Assembly: GCA_033064195.1 (NCBI GenBank)
Contig: JARBJD010000234.1
Coordinates: 1-64,000 of the forward strand
From: Blattamonas nauphoetae
Lineage: Eukaryota > Preaxostyla > Oxymonadida
DNA: 64,000 nt
Direction of reading: 5' to 3'
Shown piece after piece: positions 10,501 through 21,517 of the stretch (position 1 is its first letter; each line of letters opens with the position of its first letter). The notes beneath the pieces were generated by a model. The model saw only the letters and a program-made list of their open reading frames with translations. It was not told where the DNA came from and did no database searches. A program made the position numbers and the translations under genes.

Positions 10501-13500
10501 GTCATCTGTTCGCCACACTACGAATGGTCCATCTGTGGGTCAATGGTTACAAAATTGGATTTTCTTCGAATGGAACACAGATCATTCCTGGAAAGAAGAT
10601 TGCATTCCGTTCTGACTTCAACAATCTTGATTTATGGGAGAACGCGATGGTACCAATCTGTCCCATGCATGTCCCGATGAGCTGCATTGGCATTCTGCCT
10701 GTCTTCGTCAATCAATCCAGCTGTTTCACACAATCCGACATCCGAACCCTGCTCTTGTCGCTCGATAAATCCCCTCCAACCCCATCTGCCCAATCCACGA
10801 TCGACAAATTCGTTGAAAGTCGAAAACAGCTGCCACATGATGAAGTTACTCGTCTCCTCAATCTCCCAGCGGCAAAGGTTCCTCTCTTCTCAACTGATCT
10901 TGCTCCACTCTCTGCTCGAATCCCAGCCATGCAATCGATCGACGAATATGATCTTCAATTGTTGGTCTCTCTTGTGAATGGGACACGAAATCACATTTTG
11001 GAGTTTTTGGAGCGTTGTTGTGAGTATCTCGACTTTCCGTCGCGAATCCCAAAAGATTCATCAGTTCTTGAAAACATGGAACTGAGACTCAACAACGGTT
11101 ATTGGGCAGCACGTCACCGATTGACACCATTCTTGGATCGCCTCAAGACGGGAGACAGAATGGACCATGAGTTTGGAGAAGACTGGTTTGAATTGAGATG
11201 CTTGGAAGACGACGCGCTTCTGCCTCGCTGGCACCGGAGTCTCCTGATTCCTTGGGTCATGAACAACACCCAGAACAAAACAACACAGCATCCCCTGACG
11301 CGTCTCTCCTCCAAAGCACTGACACAACACGACAGGTGGATTCTGATTGCGAACATGATGGTCCATGCACCCATTAGCCAGTTGGACCGAGTCGCTCTTC
11401 TCTCGGCTGTCAATCAATGTTCGGATGAAGCATCCCGAGAAGTACTCTCGTCTCTTGTGGATCGCTATTCGGAACAGTCTTCAGAACACAATTTGGATCA
11501 AAAATTTCAGAATGATTCTGTTCTCTGGGATCAGACACTGTGGAGACTCAGAAGTGGAGGATCGCTCACAAAACAGGAAACAAAGTTTCTGCGCAGCTTG
11601 CTTTCGAAGCAGTTGCCGAAACTGGACAACAGAGACGATCTGATCGTCAACATCAAGAATTGTTCCATCTTATAGTAGTAAAAGAACTCGTGAATGTAAA
11701 ATAAGTCGAACCTTTCTTGATACCTCGTCCTGGTGGTCCATCAATAGGAGAGCCATTTTCACATCAAATATCCACTTTTTATTATTTGAAAAAATTCCAG
11801 ATGCACCAGATAGAAAGGAACAATGTTAAAATGAGGTGAATAAATGTTAAAGTTAGTTTACCGTCTGATTCTAGTCATCGAAGTCGTCAGCAAAATATTG
11901 CACTTTTTTCCGAGGTGAGTACGCCAAGTACGTCATGTGTTCGGAATCAGCTGGTGACCCTTCACTGCTGTGTCGTTTGACAGGCGTGATCTCTGTGGTG
12001 ACTTGTATAGCTGGTTGAGAGCGGAGTTTTGTTTTCACACAAACAAAATCTGTGATTTTTTTCTGGCGAGGCGTTTTATCTTGATCAGTATTCTGTGAGG
12101 GGGAGAGGAGACTACCTCTCGCTGTTGGTTCCTCGTTCGGAGGAGATAGTTGTCTTTGTGTCTCAGAGGGAGGGTTTTTGGAATGGATTCCGTCCTTTGC
12201 CTTGTATGCCTTTTTCACCAGTTTCGACCGTGTATTGAGTAGAACGTCTACATCGAGTGGTCGGAGTCCGGTTGCTCTGAAGGAGCCCATGATTAGGCTC
12301 TTCTGGAATGCTGATGAAATTGCATCCGGCAACACGTCCGCCAAGGCCCTTCTGTATTCCCGAATTCCACCGTTGGATGGTGGAGCAAACGATTTTTGCA
12401 ATTTTTGCTTTAAGACCGCGAAAGGAAACTGATCCAGTGGTTGAGTTACATGTGTTGTATGTGCTGGAAGGATGAGGATATGGATTTTGAGGGAGTTGGC
12501 GAGGTTGATAATGTCTTGGCTGTGTCTTGTCTGATGACCATCCATGATTAAAAGTGCATGTGAGCGACTTTTGTTAATACTGCGCCTTTGCTGGTCGATT
12601 TGTGGTAGAATAAACTTTTCCATGATTTCATTGTATGACCCTTGATTTATCCAGCCAATTTTTCTGCAAAGAATGTGAATGTGGTGATTGCTCAGATCCG
12701 TAAATTCTTTTGGGATTGTTGCACTCGGCCATAATATCACAGGATCAAGACGGGATCCATGCGAAGATACACAGGCGCACAGGGTAGCATTTTCGATGCG
12801 CGGTGGCGATGGCAGAAGAGCGTTTGCATGATTTGGAGTCGACACGAGCAGACTTTTATCGTCAATACTGATGCGTAGCGACGATTCGTCGAAGTTATAC
12901 ATCAGATTGGGATCGATCTGATAACGTTCTATCACCCGTCCGACGAGAGAAATCCACTCTCGAAGTGTTGCCTCTGTTGTATTATCGATGCGTTCGATCG
13001 CAATGAAGAGTGGTTTATACTGGATAAAGAGATTTTGACGACCCAACCACGCGTTCAACCATTGCTTGCTCATGATTGGCTTCCCTTCATCGAATCTAAC
13101 ACTTTTCTTCCAGATGGTATTTGCCTTAAGCATGAAAGATCAAAAAAAGGGCACACTTGTTCGAGTATATCTCTTTTTTTCACATGACCATCAAGCTCTA
13201 TCTTTTCCAGACAGTAGGTCAAAAGTTCCTGTTCATCGCTGTGGGTGAGTTTACCAGGTCGATGGGCCACCCCAATTTCTCGGTGTTCATTCATCGCGCG
13301 GATTCCTCTTTTAAGTTGGCCTTCGGTGCACACCCCTGCTTGAACAACATCTTCGTGACGAACTGCCTGCTCATTGTAGAGTTTCGCCCCTTTGGACGCT
13401 GAATTGGGGAGATTTCTGTAGTCCAAAGTGGCGATTATGCGCGATATTTCTTTCTGAGTGAGATACTCACTCATTTCTAAAAAGTGTTGGGCACTGACTC

Positions 13501-14367
13501 GTCCGACTTCCGGAGATTCGTTCAGATGTTCACGATTTTTCCGGAAATACACGAAGACGAAGTTATTTTGCGATGTGCATTCAATTCAATGTGGAACATG
13601 AAGTCTATTCCATACAATCTCAACGAAAGATGATCTTCTCAACCATGAGAAAAATGGTGACATGTATGCGTTATTTTACTTTCACGACTTCTTTTACTAC
13701 TATACTGAAAGATAAGGAAACACTGATTGCTCTGGTGTGCGGCCTGCCAAGGCTGACAGCTGAACTCAGACACAACATTCTCCGCAACATGACTGCCCTC
13801 GCCGAAGACGAACGACACGAACTGTTGTCAAGCCCAGATTCAATGTTGGTGTGGAATTGCATCTCTAACCGGATCTCTTCCACTCAACGAAACATCACGA
13901 CGATGTTTGAGAGCTTTCGAAGAACGAAGACTTTGAAGTTGAACGAAGCTCAAAAGAAGAACTTGAAAGAAGAAATGACCAGAATCGGGACTAAAATTTC
14001 AGAAACACATCTTCTTCTCTTTGACCGTCTGAAAGAGCGACAATTCTCTCGGAAAGATCACGCAGGCCTTCTTTGTTGTCCAAATGCTGGACGGTCGCTC
14101 GTCTTCCCTGCTTTGGATGTTTTGTTCCCAGCAACGCAAAATCCTTCAACCAATGCCAGTGACGGCATCGACGACGCTGAAGATTCTGATGAGTCTCACA
14201 CCACGCATCGTTACAAGCAAGCCCAAGGACAATTCAATACTCCAATTCGAATTCGTCCGAAACGTGCAGTTTATGATTCACATTTTGAAGATATGTCGGA
14301 CAGCGAGGATTATACAACTATCCCTTCTCCGAGCAAAGTCCATGTGTCGTCAGATGATTTTATCTAA
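7502..14367 (+). CDS. P-loop NTPase-like protein (Crinkler/RHS-like), interrupted by a transposon
   Basis: Proposed exons are 7502-8436, 8459-11645 and 13717-14367, giving about 1,590 residues. Residues about 125-145 contain a Walker A sequence, TGTAGMGKS, preceded by a hydrophobic strand (YLHVV). The segment HVIDEFVP joined to LQIADGSAMHPEEF and HVLFSSP recalls the Walker B / sensor region of Crinkler (CRN) and trypanosome RHS NTPases. Around 9894-9950 a CAFC-x10-HRCDH cluster could bind zinc. The long C-terminal part is helical, with two similar helical blocks before and after the transposon; the last 60 residues are acidic. The 22-nt intron at 8437-8458 repairs the frame with GT-AG ends; the alternative is a one-base frameshift. 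The pogo element at 11675-13700 splits the gene. A GT at 11646 and an AG at 13716 would allow in-phase splicing across it. Family assignment is tentative. Confidence 0.5.
11675..13700 (-). mobile_element. pogo-family (Tc1/mariner superfamily) transposon, 2,026 bp
   Basis: Imperfect terminal inverted repeats occupy 11675-11704 and 13671-13700 (28 of 30 positions agree; both start GTAGTAAAAGAA allowing one change). TA dinucleotides flank both ends (11673-11674 and 13701-13702), the target duplication expected of this superfamily. A DDE transposase is encoded on the minus strand. The element sits inside the reading frame or an intron of the P-loop gene. The high TIR identity and near-continuous transposase suggest a fairly recent insertion. 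Confidence 0.9.
11871..13474 (-). CDS. pogo-like DDE transposase
   Basis: Cuts and pastes the surrounding element. The first ATG (13474) starts MSEYLTQKEIS, followed by a basic helix-turn-helix-rich N-terminal part, then a second DNA-binding-like segment ending SKQWLNAWLGRQ. The catalytic domain shows YNFDESSL, ALLIMDGHQTRHS and PAHTTHVTQPLD, the DD-D/E pattern of pogo/jerky transposases. The C-terminus has QKKITDFV, a PIP-box pattern (PCNA binding is known for Drosophila pogo). The frame changes once. A 32-nt stretch at 13125-13156 with GT-AG ends on the minus strand, if spliced, joins ILEQ to ANTIWKKS in phase, giving about 523 residues. A frameshift in the run of seven T is the alternative. 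TIRs lie about 170-200 bp outside the coding ends. Confidence 0.85.
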
Positions 14368-14496
14368 TTCTCATTTCACAAAGTATCACACCAGGAAAAG
14401 CAAAAAATTGGTTGGAAGGAGAAATTCATGTGTTTCCGAAAGAGATATGCTTCGAAATAAGACTAAATTATCTGAAATGATTAAATCAACCATAGT

Positions 14497-16783
14497 TTAA
14501 AATGAAGCCCCCTCGGAATATCTTGGAACTCGATCCATCTGTCCCTTTCTCGTTTTCCGGCAGATCATAACAATCGCGATGATCAAAATCACCGCAATAA
14601 ATACCATAATAATCACCCCCAGAATCCACCCAAACTCCACCGTCACTTTAAACACCAATCCGCTGATGTTGGGTGTCTTTTCCGCCTCTCCTTTCGCGTT
14701 GATGAAATATCCCGGCTCAGCGTTTGTGACGAAGCATTTCGTCTCATCCCATGAATGTGTTGCAGGATCGCATTTAAACCCTCGAATGAGATGAGATCCT
14801 GTGGCAGAAGCGCATTTCGAGGGTTGATCTATAATATCCCCCTCTTCACATTTGTCGAATGTTTTGATGGCATTTTCGGCCAAAGTGAGGAGATGTGGGT
14901 TGGCTTCAGTGACTTGGCGGTCGATAGTGAACGGAACAAAATAAGGGAGGACACGATGAGGGTTGAAGCGTATGAACTCCATCATCTTGTCGGTCTGGTT
15001 CAATAAGCTTGAGAATTGACCAAAAGCTGCCCAAGTGATTGATTGCCCCGATCGGGGGAAAGATGCGGGGATATTCGTTGATTTTGGGAGGATCGAGCGG
15101 ATCGTTCCGGAGTTCAAAACACTTGCTCCATCGAACGAAGCAGCTGCATATTCTTCTCTCGTCATCCCAGGCATACCTCCAACGCCAATAACTCGCCCTA
15201 AATTATGTTCTATAATCGGGTTGACGAACATTCCGCAGGCCGATCCACACATTCCATCAGTAAGCACAATCAGGTGTTCTCGGTCATACAAAGGCTTCCC
15301 ACTAAACCCTGGATATGCCTTCCATGATTTAACAAGCTCTTTGTACTCTGTTGGTGCAGTGTTGAGATAATATTGTTGTGTGTATTTCTGAGTGTACGAC
15401 GACCCGTTCATTTCTTTGAAATCCCACAATTTTGTTGAAATTGACTTCAGTTTCTTGTATGGACTGTCCGTGGATCGCGGATATTCGTCACCCGACATCA
15501 TTAGCGTCAGATAATCAGTGTTGAAAGGAGTCGATCTTAAATGAGACCGCCCCATCGACGGAAACACCGACGGAAATAGGAAATGCAACAGTTGGAACGT
15601 GTTCCTTCCGAATCCGCCAGTGTTCCCACGAACATCAAGGATGAGGTATTCTGCTCCACTCGTCTTTACCTGCTGCAACAGTTTGTAAGCAGCTGCCGCA
15701 AATTGATCCGGATACATGCTGAATGAATCAATTATAATGACTTTGTAGGATGGCCCGTTGGATTCGGGAGGCGTGATCATTTTGATGCCTTCCACCGGAG
15801 TTTGAGGGAAGAATCGTTCGTGGATCGAATCGGATGCTTCTTTCTCGAGTTCTAACGGTGTTTTGACAACAGTCGATATGTCATCGTTTGATGCGTACGA
15901 GATCGGGCATAGTGCGTTGATATTTGTGATAGTGGAGTTTCCCTGGAAAGACGCCTTCCATTCCAGTGTTGCTTCATATTCTGTGCCAACTTCTGTTTCG
16001 GGATTGACGTAAATATACTTCACTTTGATGGTGGGCGCCGGAGGAGATATGAGTGTCATGCGCGCATATCCGAAGCCTTGCGCTGCAACATAATTCATCC
16101 TTCCTGACCTATCCTTAGAGAGCGAGATGAATTCGTCCGCCCATTTAGCAATCGTCTCAATCGGTGTTTCTCCCTCAACATAGTTCGTCCCATCGATGGC
16201 AATCGCAGTAATTTCACACCCGGTGAGATTCTCGTGAGGGTTGGTGTGTTCCTTGAGATATGCTTTCGTGTAACTCGATGCAGACTGTACATGAGCATAC
16301 ACTTTGAGAGAAGGAGTTGTTAATTCGGGAGTCCTTTCAGGAAGCAGGACGAACGGCAAAATGTAATAGAAGAGAGATAGGCAAGGCGGAGCATAAGATG
16401 TGTGAGCATCCTTCATCGAATTCGTTGTAGCGAGGATTTTCGTGTAGAAATCAAAAGTTGAAGTGGCTTCTCCGAGAATTTTGTCAAGGTTGGCTGTGAT
16501 GTCTTGTTTTAGCTTTTCATATGGTTCAGGAGGCGATTTCAGGATATCTTTGAAAGCCATGTTTTCCATATACTCCTTTAGAACGGATATCGCGGTAGTA
16601 AATTCGGAATTTGTTTTGTCCCACTGAAGAAATGAAGACGAGATGGAGAGGGCAGACTGTGATGGTGTTTACACACTCTTCGACTTCGGCAAGTGTATAA
16701 AGTCCAAACGGCGACAAATTACATTCAGCAGAGCAATCGAAATGGACAAGTAAGAAGAGGAGCGATGCTGAACAGAACAACAT
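14497..16783 (-). CDS. S41-like serine protease, secreted and membrane-anchored
   Basis: Two exons (16783-16673 and 16623-14497) flank a 49-nt GT-AG intron and encode about 745 residues. Exon 1 begins MLFCSASLLFLLVHF, a clear signal peptide. The middle holds a C-terminal-processing-peptidase-like fold: YLILDVRGNTGG and later LIVLTDGMCGSACGMFVNP, where the serine of GSAC matches the nucleophile position of clan SK proteases (S41, including CPAF-like members). A Cys-rich stretch near residues 670-720 precedes a transmembrane helix (GWILGVIIMVFIAVILIIAI) and a short basic tail, so the protease faces the lumen or outside. Without the intron the signal peptide is out of frame. Specific substrate unknown. 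The gene runs toward the P-loop gene, with 129 bp between their stops. Confidence 0.8.
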
Positions 16784-16948
16784 GACCGATTAAGGGCACA
16801 ACTCCTCATTTTCACAGAATCCAAGTAATGACAGGAGTATCACGACTGATATGATTAATTATTCGCCACAAATTTAGGAGATATGTGTTGTTTAGAAATA
16901 ATGAGTTGGGTGGTGATCATCCCACATTTGTCTAAGCATTCTCTCAAA

Positions 16949-19202
16949 ATGCTTCCTGAACCTTCCTTGAATTCTTTCACAGGATCAGTGAATCCCACAA
17001 GAACTGAACGAGATCTGGTTTAGTTCATTCTTTTGGATCGAAATTCTTTATTCACTGATTTATTCTCTCCGAATCTCGCTCGTCATTTCTTCACTTCTCT
17101 GAACATTTCAATTCCAATCTCTCCTTTGATTTTTCATCTTCATATCATTCTCATGTGCAGGGTCCACTGATCGCAGATTGTCTGCAGAAATACAGAGATG
17201 GCGATGAATCGTCGAAACACAAAACGGCTCTTGTGGTCTATTCTCTCTTCTTGTCGGGTTTGTTCATCCTTCTATTGTTCTTTATTGATGCATTGTTGAT
17301 CATCTTTCTCTCTTATCGTTATTGTGCTTGTCGTTCGTTCGATTCTCTCTTCATCGTGTTTGTGTGATTCTCTGTTCAGAGAACAACGATATTCACAAAC
17401 TGAGTGAAGAAGTGATGTCATCGGGATTGTTGGAAGAGTTGTGCTCAACACTGGCGAATCCCTGTTCCGAGGAGCTTTTTGTCTGTTTTTTGTTCTTTCC
17501 ATCACCTTCTTCGTCATCTTCTTCGTGATTGTCTTGACCTCTCCCCATCTTCTGTTGCTGAATGATGTTTGGTGTTCAGGTGTCTGTTTCTGGGATTGTG
17601 TCGGTTGTTGTGAGTGGAGCGAGTCTGCCTTTTCGTGTTGGAGTGAGCAGTCTTCTTCCATCACTCGTGAATCTCGTCTCTGTGTGCCTCTTCTTCCTTC
17701 TCTTCACTTTTTCCTTTTTTTTCTTTTTTCGGTTTGTGCATCTGTTTATGTTTCTGTTGATGTTCAGAAATCATCATCGAAAGTTGTGGAAAGTGCATCG
17801 CGAGTGGTTGGGTGTGTTTTCTCTTCTTCTCATCTATTCCATTTTCTTTCTCGTTCTCCTCTTCTTTTCTTTTTCATTTCTTGATTGTTGAATGATTAAT
17901 GTGTCAGGCATCTGTGCCGTGTGTCGATGTCGGGAGGAGATGTGGAAGGAGTTCTGAACAGTGGAGTTGTGGAAGGGCTGTGCAAACAAAGCTCAATGAT
18001 TGTTTCGTGTGGAGATGGGATTGGACGTGGATGTGGACTTTCAGTTCTGAAATCACTGGACTCGCTTTGCATGGGACTGAAGTATTTCTTGCGAAATGAC
18101 GAACAATCGAAGAAGACCGAAGCGAAGAAGAAGATGAACGAAGGGAAGAAGGAAGAATCAGAAAGTCGATATTCAGTTGTGAATCGGAGCCGAGCAGCAC
18201 TGTCGGAGATTGAATGGACACTTCGGTCGATGATTGTGGAGATTGGGAGAGAAGAGGAGAGAGGTGGAGAAGACGAAGGAAGAAGCGAGATTGGGAAACT
18301 GGTTGGATGGATACTGATCCGACACTTCCCTTCGTCATTTGTGGGATTGGGAGAGAAGAAGGAAGGAGTGATTGGTATCGACGTTGAGCGACTTCGAGTG
18401 GAAATGGAAGAGAACGAGAAACGACGCAAAGTGGAAAGAAGAAAGGAGAGAGAAGAAATCGCTCGAAAAGAAGATGAACGAAGAAAGGAGAAAGAAGGAG
18501 AGAGAGGAATGGAAACAGAAAGAAGAAGAGCGAAGGAAGGAGTTTGAACGACAGATGGCCGAACTGCAAGCGGAAAGAGAAACCAACCAACATCTCATCA
18601 AAGAAGGTCTGGAAAGACAGAAAGAGAAAGAGGAAGAAAGAAGACGACAAAGCAAAGTGGGCGCAGCAGTCATCGAACTCTTCCATTCATCAAACTACTC
18701 TCTCTCTGGAAACATGTTCACCAAACAGAAAATTGATGGTGGGTGTCTCGTCTCTTTCGAGTTCGGTGCTGTTGTTGCTCGCCTCTCGCTGATCGTTGGA
18801 AGTATTTCGGCCAATCACATGATCGGCGTCATCTCTTCGGCACTCGCAGCCAATGCTCAGACAACTTCATTCTACAATCTGAAAGGAGGAGCAGGGGGTT
18901 GGGATCTACATCCATCAACACCAAGGGCATGGTTGAATGCAAATGCTTCCAGTTACAATGTGGCGTGTCTAGCGGGAGCAGCTGGACAGCGAGTGGTGAT
19001 CGAGGCAGATGGACGAGAAGGAAGGAGAACTGTTCGAATGTCGCAAGATGGACAGACACAGCCAACCTTCTTCACAAACATCCCTGTTCCCTTCCGATTC
19101 GCTGTGTACATCCATGTACATAACGATTCAGTGACAATCGAATCAGTGGAAGTTGTGAAAGAGGCACAGATGGTTGGGGGAACGATTCCTGTTCAGATGT
19201 GA
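16949..19202 (+). CDS. armadillo-like / coiled-coil / SPRY-like protein, one frame break
   Basis: Six exons fit in phase: 16949-17017, 17161-17257, 17380-17480, 17580-17675, 17768-17811 and 17908-19202. The N-terminal exons encode short helices (KTALVVYSLFLS joined to ENNDIHKLSEEVMSSGLLEEL) typical of an armadillo-type repeat. From about 18100 comes a long Lys/Glu/Arg-rich coiled coil. The C-terminal 190 residues form a beta-rich SPRY-like domain (VVARLSLIVGSISANHMIGVIS, then IPVPFRFAVYIHV). Within the purine-rich coiled-coil DNA, between about 18440 and 18510, the frame changes without any GT available for an intron. This is either a true frameshift (pseudogene) or an assembly error. A paralogue of the same design lies at 22171-23562. 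No biochemical role is known to me. Confidence 0.6.
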
Positions 19203-19405
19203 GATTCAATCGACTGCAATACAGTGAGTTTTTATTCTCTTTATTTCTTCACCTCACAAAACCAGCAATAAAACTCAAAGCTCACTCATTCTTTTCATGT
19301 GAGCATCATTTCCTTCCTCATTGACACAGAACCATAATTATTGTGTGTGATTGTTGCTCAGATAGTTTTGACTAAAAACTTGTGAGTCGATCCAACTTCC
19401 ACTTC

Positions 19406-20401
19406 ATGATTAGCGATCTTGATCAGGTATTCCTGATTGTTCTTGCTAATTTTCCGTGTTCTTCTCACATTTCCTTCCTTATTGATCTCCGTTTCCATCA
19501 GGATAACTCGAAAATCGAATCACCAACATCGCCAGTCTGTTTCTTCTCCTCACAAATTGAACTGCTTTTTGTTGATTCGTAATAGAAACCACTATCAATT
19601 GAATCGGTGTTGGAGGAATTGACCAGACTAGGACCAGATGTTTCAGGGATTCTTCGTACACCTCACTGGAATCACGTTCCCCTTCTGATTCGGGATTGGG
19701 ATGGAAAAGATGAAACACTGATGATGCAACTACTCGATGTGATCTCCCGAATTTTGACACTGGTTTCAGATTCCGGTCTTCCTCTGGCAAACAAACGACT
19801 TCTCCACTCCTCTCTTGACACTCTCTCTCGAAGAACATTCCTCTCCAACGAAGGGCGTCGCCAAATCCAACAAGTCCTCACTGTGTTGGCTGATGTTTCA
19901 GATGGACCTTTCACGATGATGGAGACAGTGACGGTTCAATCGATGGAACAGGAACTCTCCACACTCAAACAGCATTCATCAGAAATGGAGAGACGCATCC
20001 AACAACTGACAGCTCAAGTGACACGGGCAGAAGAGGAGAAGAGGAGAGCAGAGGAGAGGGCCAGTCAAGCACAGCAAGGGAGACAGACAGCAGTGAATCA
20101 GAAAGAAAGTGTCGAAAGGCAAAATACATCGCTGTCAAATCAAGTCACGAGACTTCGGAATGACCTGAACCAAGCGAATGCCGAGATAGAGGCTAAAAAG
20201 ACGAAGATAAAAGAACTTCGTGAGAAGATGAAGCCAAAAGCGGCGGCAGACAGAGGTATAGTTCGGTCGTATACGGTCGTAAGTGGTGACAAACTCGAAG
20301 TCATTGCCAGGAAACTCGGCACAACCGTTGATGCTCTTGTGCAGAGAAATGGGATCAGGGATCGTCACAGGATCTATCCGGGTGATATTTTGTACTACTG
20401 A
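19406..20401 (+). CDS. coiled-coil protein with C-terminal LysM domain
   Basis: Three exons in phase 0 (19406-19426, 19502-19534, 19586-20401) encode about 289 residues; both introns are short (75 and 51 nt, GT-AG). The N-terminal 110 residues are helical and resemble the armadillo-like families nearby. Residues about 115-225 form a coiled coil rich in Glu, Gln and Arg. The last 45 residues match a LysM domain: SYTVVSGDKLEVIARKLGTT, then LVQRNGIRDRHRIYPGDIL. LysM domains usually bind N-acetylglucosamine polymers (peptidoglycan, chitin), but intracellular eukaryotic LysM proteins exist. No signal peptide is visible, so a cytosolic role or contact with engulfed bacteria is only a guess. First two exons are tiny and less certain than the third. 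Confidence 0.7.
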
Positions 20402-20488
20402 CACTATTGCTGGTTAAGCCCGTTTTCATACTCGCAAATTCAGTTATTTCTTTTCAATCACATTTCTCTGAGTTCGAAGACTTGTCTG

Positions 20489-21517
20489 ATGAAGAATAAT
20501 GCGGTGTTTAAGGACTTCAACAAAAGGCAAAGAGATGGAGGGCCTGATCTCTGTCTTTTCTCAATGAAAGACGAAGCAGGAACTTTGAACACCCCCAATG
20601 ATGCCTGTGTGAATGACTCACTAGAATACCCATTCGACAAAGCACTTCAAGACAGAGCTGTTCAATTTTTGAAGAGTCTCACCCAAAAGCAACTGAGGAA
20701 ACACGTCGCCAATCAACTCGTCACTCACCTCGTCCCCTCTTCAGATGGATCTCCTTCTGGCTTTGTTGAGAGCATTCTCACTCTCCTGTCATCTCGCCAC
20801 TCAACTATGGTTGTTGAAACGTTGTCGTTACTCAGTGAAACAACCAGTAATTCATCAACCGAGTTTCAATCTCATCTCATGGAGTCAGATCTCATCACCA
20901 ATGTTTTCGTGACTATTCAACCTCACTCACTGCCAATTTCCGGAAATGACAAAATATTCGACAGTCTCCTCAGAATCATCAACACCTTCCTTCTCATCTC
21001 CTTTCCCATGTCTCTCAGGGAGCTTGCCATCACTACTGTTGTCAAACCATGGAACCATCGTGAAATGATCTTTCAGAAGGTCGTACTCCCATCGTCCCAA
21101 TATGTGACATTTCTGATCACCAATCGCCACATCCTCGTCGGAGAATTCTCCATCTCCTTCATGATTCTATTAGCGACACTCCTTGGAATAACTCCATACC
21201 ATCGTCCAACTTCGGATTTTGTCCTCACATCTCCGATTGCGATGGCATTAACAAGTTGTCTCTCGTTCGTCGAAGACGGTATACCCCTCTGGAGTCCTCT
21301 CTTCATCGTCCACTTTTCGATGAGTGAATGGATATATGAAAGCCCCGAAGCGGTCCAATCTGGAAAACGGATGATCAAAGCTCTGTTTTCGGAAGGCTTC
21401 GAAGACACACTCGACCAGATGATGATACACGAGAAGGAAGTCAGTCGTGGCGTGGACATTGTCTATTATTCTTGCTCAATCTCACAATTACTGGAAACCA
21501 ATGTGACGGAGATGTGA
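20489..21517 (+). CDS. lineage-specific helical protein, copy A
   Basis: A single-exon ATG-started frame of 342 residues. It is all-helical in character, with armadillo-like segments such as GFVESILTLLSSRHSTMVV and SGKRMIKALFSEGFEDTLDQ. There is no signal peptide, membrane segment or catalytic motif. It is a close paralogue of the gene at 23588 (shared blocks include NHREMIFQKVVLPSSQ) and a more distant one of 36668. I recognise the family as one expanded in Blattamonas-type genomes, usually annotated hypothetical. The 3' flank, from about 21520 to 21590, is also shared with the flank of copy B, showing that the duplication included non-coding DNA. Confidence 0.75.
   Translation: MKNNAVFKDFNKRQRDGGPDLCLFSMKDEAGTLNTPNDACVNDSLEYPFDKALQDRAVQFLKSLTQKQLRKHVANQLVTHLVPSSDGSPSGFVESILTLLSSRHSTMVVETLSLLSETTSNSSTEFQSHLMESDLITNVFVTIQPHSLPISGNDKIFDSLLRIINTFLLISFPMSLRELAITTVVKPWNHREMIFQKVVLPSSQYVTFLITNRHILVGEFSISFMILLATLLGITPYHRPTSDFVLTSPIAMALTSCLSFVEDGIPLWSPLFIVHFSMSEWIYESPEAVQSGKRMIKALFSEGFEDTLDQMMIHEKEVSRGVDIVYYSCSISQLLETNVTEM

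Noticed and set aside
18335-18686. Minus-strand Ser/Phe/Leu-rich frames
   Set aside because: Antisense shadows of the purine-rich coiled-coil exon of the 16949 gene.
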